Program-made: the position numbers and the translations under genes
Part shown: positions 4,962 to 6,333 of the stretch, in pieces
How positions within the stretch are numbered: position 1 is the first letter of the stretch
Layout: each line of letters opens with the position of its first letter
Notes under the pieces: model-generated
What the model saw: the letters and a program-made list of their open reading frames with translations, nothing else
Told to the model about the DNA's origin: nothing
Database searches by the model: none
Assembly (NCBI GenBank): GCA_003695285.1
Contig: RFIL01000239.1
Span: 1 to 6,333 of the forward strand
Source: Calditrichota bacterium
GTDB taxonomy: Bacteria > Calditrichota > Calditrichia > RBG-13-44-9 > J075
DNA length: 6,333 nucleotides
Reading direction: 5' to 3'

Positions 4962-6333
4962 TTACTCAACCCAAGAGTTGCTGGTATCAGGTATAAAAAT
5001 TCTAAATATTGTTCCTTTGCCTACTTTGCTTTCCACTTCAATATGTCCCTTTAAATCTTTTACGATTCCATGGACCACTGACAACCCCATCCCGGTTCCC
5101 TGTCCCACCGGTTTGGTGGTAAAGAAGGGATCAAAGATGCGGGAAAGATGCTTTTCAGGAATGCCTTCCCCACAATCCTCAACTTCCAGGAGAAAATAGC
5201 TCCCGGGAGGTAAGTTCCCGGTCATCGATGTCTCGGATACTTTATGAGGGGTCAATCGGATGAATAATTCTCCCCCCGTTTGTTGCATTGCCTGATAGGC
5301 ATTAATGCCCAGATTCATAATGATCTGGTAAATTTGAACAGGATTGGCATACACACTACCCTCAGGGGGAATCTGGAGTTGTAATCGTACTTTGATGCTG
5401 GGAGGAATGGAAGTGAGCAGAAATTTTACCGCTTCTTCAACTATTGCTCGCAGTGAAATGTGTTTCTTACGCAGATTTTTTTCCCGGCTGAACATCAATA
5501 TTTGTTCGACCAGGTCACGGGCTCGTTCTCCGGCTTTCAGGATCTGACGAACATGAAAATTAGCAGGATGATGTTGCTCAATCTCCTGGATTGCGATTTC
5601 AGCATAGCCCATCAAAGCACCCAGAATATTGTTAAAATCGTGGGCAATTCCTCCGGCAAGGGTTCCTATTGCTTCCATCTTCTGGTTCTGTAACAGTTGT
5701 TGCTCCAGTTGTTTCCGTTGGGTAATGTCCCGTAGTATCCCTCTCAACACCTTTTGACCACCGGGCTCCTCCTTCATTACCAGACTGTTAAGCACATAGA
5801 TTTTTTCACCATCCTTACGCTTTAATTCCAACTCGACATTGGAAATACATTTTTCCTTCCGGAGTCGTTCGATCAACTGACGTCGATCCTCCGGATTCTG
5901 GTAGAGGTCCTGGAAAATATCAATTTCAAGCATTTCCTCACGGGAAGAATAACCGAATAACTTCACTCCGGCTGGATTAATATCCAGCAGTTTTCCTTCC
6001 GGGGTACTGATGAAGATGGCATCCAGCGACTCCTCGAATAAGCTGCGATATTTTTCTTCGGATTTCTGCAGTGCTTCCTCCGCCTTCTTGCGCTGAGTAA
6101 TATCCCGAACCAGAGAGATAGCAATATCATTATTTTCTAATTCAACCAATCCCATGCGAATTTCCACCGGAAAGCTGGTGCCGTCTTTCCGGAGTTGAGT
6201 ACCCTCGTAGGTCAGTTTTTTTACTTTTTTCAATTTTGTCATTAAACCTCGCCAACTTTCCTCTGAACAATTGGTGCTGATATCCTGAACGGTCAGTTCT
6301 AATAACTCCTCCCGTTGATAACCCAGGGATAGG
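4962..6333 (-). CDS. PAS-PAS sensor histidine kinase (5' part outside window)
   Basis: The frame stays open to the right edge (first full codon 6332-6330), giving 456 visible residues. The ATG at 6242 lies inside a PAS domain, whose beginning (LGYQREELLEL) is read upstream of it, so it is not the start. Visible domains in order: a partial PAS (1-85) ending in DITQRKK, a second PAS (about 93-205) ending in DITQRKQ, HisKA with LAGGIAHDFNNILG (His231, autophosphorylation site), and HATPase with N-box MNLGINAYQAM (Asn344), G1 VEDCGEGIP, F-box FDPFFTTK and G2 GTGMGLSVVHG. No membrane segment is seen, though the missing N-terminus could have one. Kinases with the IAHDFNN H-box often carry a fused receiver. 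This one ends right after the HATPase (SNSWVE), and a separate receiver gene follows 189 bases downstream. The signal sensed is unknown. Confidence 0.92.
   Translation of the reverse strand, partial: LSLGYQREELLELTVQDISTNCSEESWRGLMTKLKKVKKLTYEGTQLRKDGTSFPVEIRMGLVELENNDIAISLVRDITQRKKAEEALQKSEEKYRSLFEESLDAIFISTPEGKLLDINPAGVKLFGYSSREEMLEIDIFQDLYQNPEDRRQLIERLRKEKCISNVELELKRKDGEKIYVLNSLVMKEEPGGQKVLRGILRDITQRKQLEQQLLQNQKMEAIGTLAGGIAHDFNNILGALMGYAEIAIQEIEQHHPANFHVRQILKAGERARDLVEQILMFSREKNLRKKHISLRAIVEEAVKFLLTSIPPSIKVRLQLQIPPEGSVYANPVQIYQIIMNLGINAYQAMQQTGGELFIRLTPHKVSETSMTGNLPPGSYFLLEVEDCGEGIPEKHLSRIFDPFFTTKPVGQGTGMGLSVVHGIVKDLKGHIEVESKVGKGTIFRIFIPDTSNSWVE

Noticed and set aside
4837..5199. Forward 120-codon open frame overlapping the kinase 3' end
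   Set aside because: It lies mostly antisense to the well-supported HATPase domain, has no recognisable motifs and no ribosome site; it is a shadow of the kinase gene.
6240..6242. ATG as the start of the sensor kinase
   Set aside because: The frame continues upstream to the window edge and that upstream part encodes the beginning of a PAS domain (LGYQREELLEL), so this methionine is internal.
1..6333. CRISPR arrays, tRNA or rRNA genes, transposases, toxin-antitoxin or defence genes
   Set aside because: No regularly spaced repeat series, cloverleaf-like segment, ribosomal RNA core or recognisable mobile or defence protein was found on reading both strands.

Overview
The window looks like part of a chromosome from a Gram-negative bacterium of the Fibrobacterota-Chlorobiota-Bacteroidota (FCB) side of the tree. 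Three signals support this. The first bases encode a C-terminal tail of the type IX secretion (T9SS type A) sorting-domain kind. One upstream region carries a good match to the Bacteroidota-type promoter (TTTG, 20 nt, TAnnTTTG). A C-terminal remnant resembling a TonB-dependent receptor is present. Moderate GC and the mix of genes would fit a Calditrichota/KSB1-like lineage, but that placement is inference and no marker gene is present to settle it.

Layout. Positions 1-83 are the last codons of a probably secreted protein, followed by an inverted repeat and an intrinsic terminator. After a 340-base non-coding stretch with a candidate promoter comes a tight forward cluster: a DUF4136-type lipoprotein (424-963), an LCAT-like serine acyltransferase/lipase with a signal sequence (991-2460) and an AlkA-type DNA-3-methyladenine glycosylase starting at TTG (2483-3127). 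Then comes a 494-base stretch that is mostly gene debris. It holds a weak terminator, an orphan strong Shine-Dalgarno-like sequence, a 74-codon C-terminal remnant of an outer-membrane receptor with no start codon (3301-3525), and a strong hairpin terminator (3562-3605). The next forward gene (3622-4392) is a plant FatA/FatB-like acyl-ACP thioesterase with its catalytic residues visible.

The right part is on the minus strand. A PAS-PAS-HisKA-HATPase sensor kinase runs off the right edge (4962 to beyond 6333). Behind it lies a stand-alone CheY-like receiver protein (4377-4772), which overlaps the thioesterase tail to tail by 16 bases. The kinase has no receiver of its own, so the two probably form a two-component pair. 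The 189-base gap between them holds a pair of 22-25 nt inverted repeats at its edges, an 11-bp direct repeat and a possible promoter. This is the least explained structure in the window.

No clearly new multi-gene system is visible. The items most worth a second look are the inverted-repeat element between kinase and receiver, the receptor remnant with its surviving expression signals, and the lipoprotein/LCAT-like enzyme pair.
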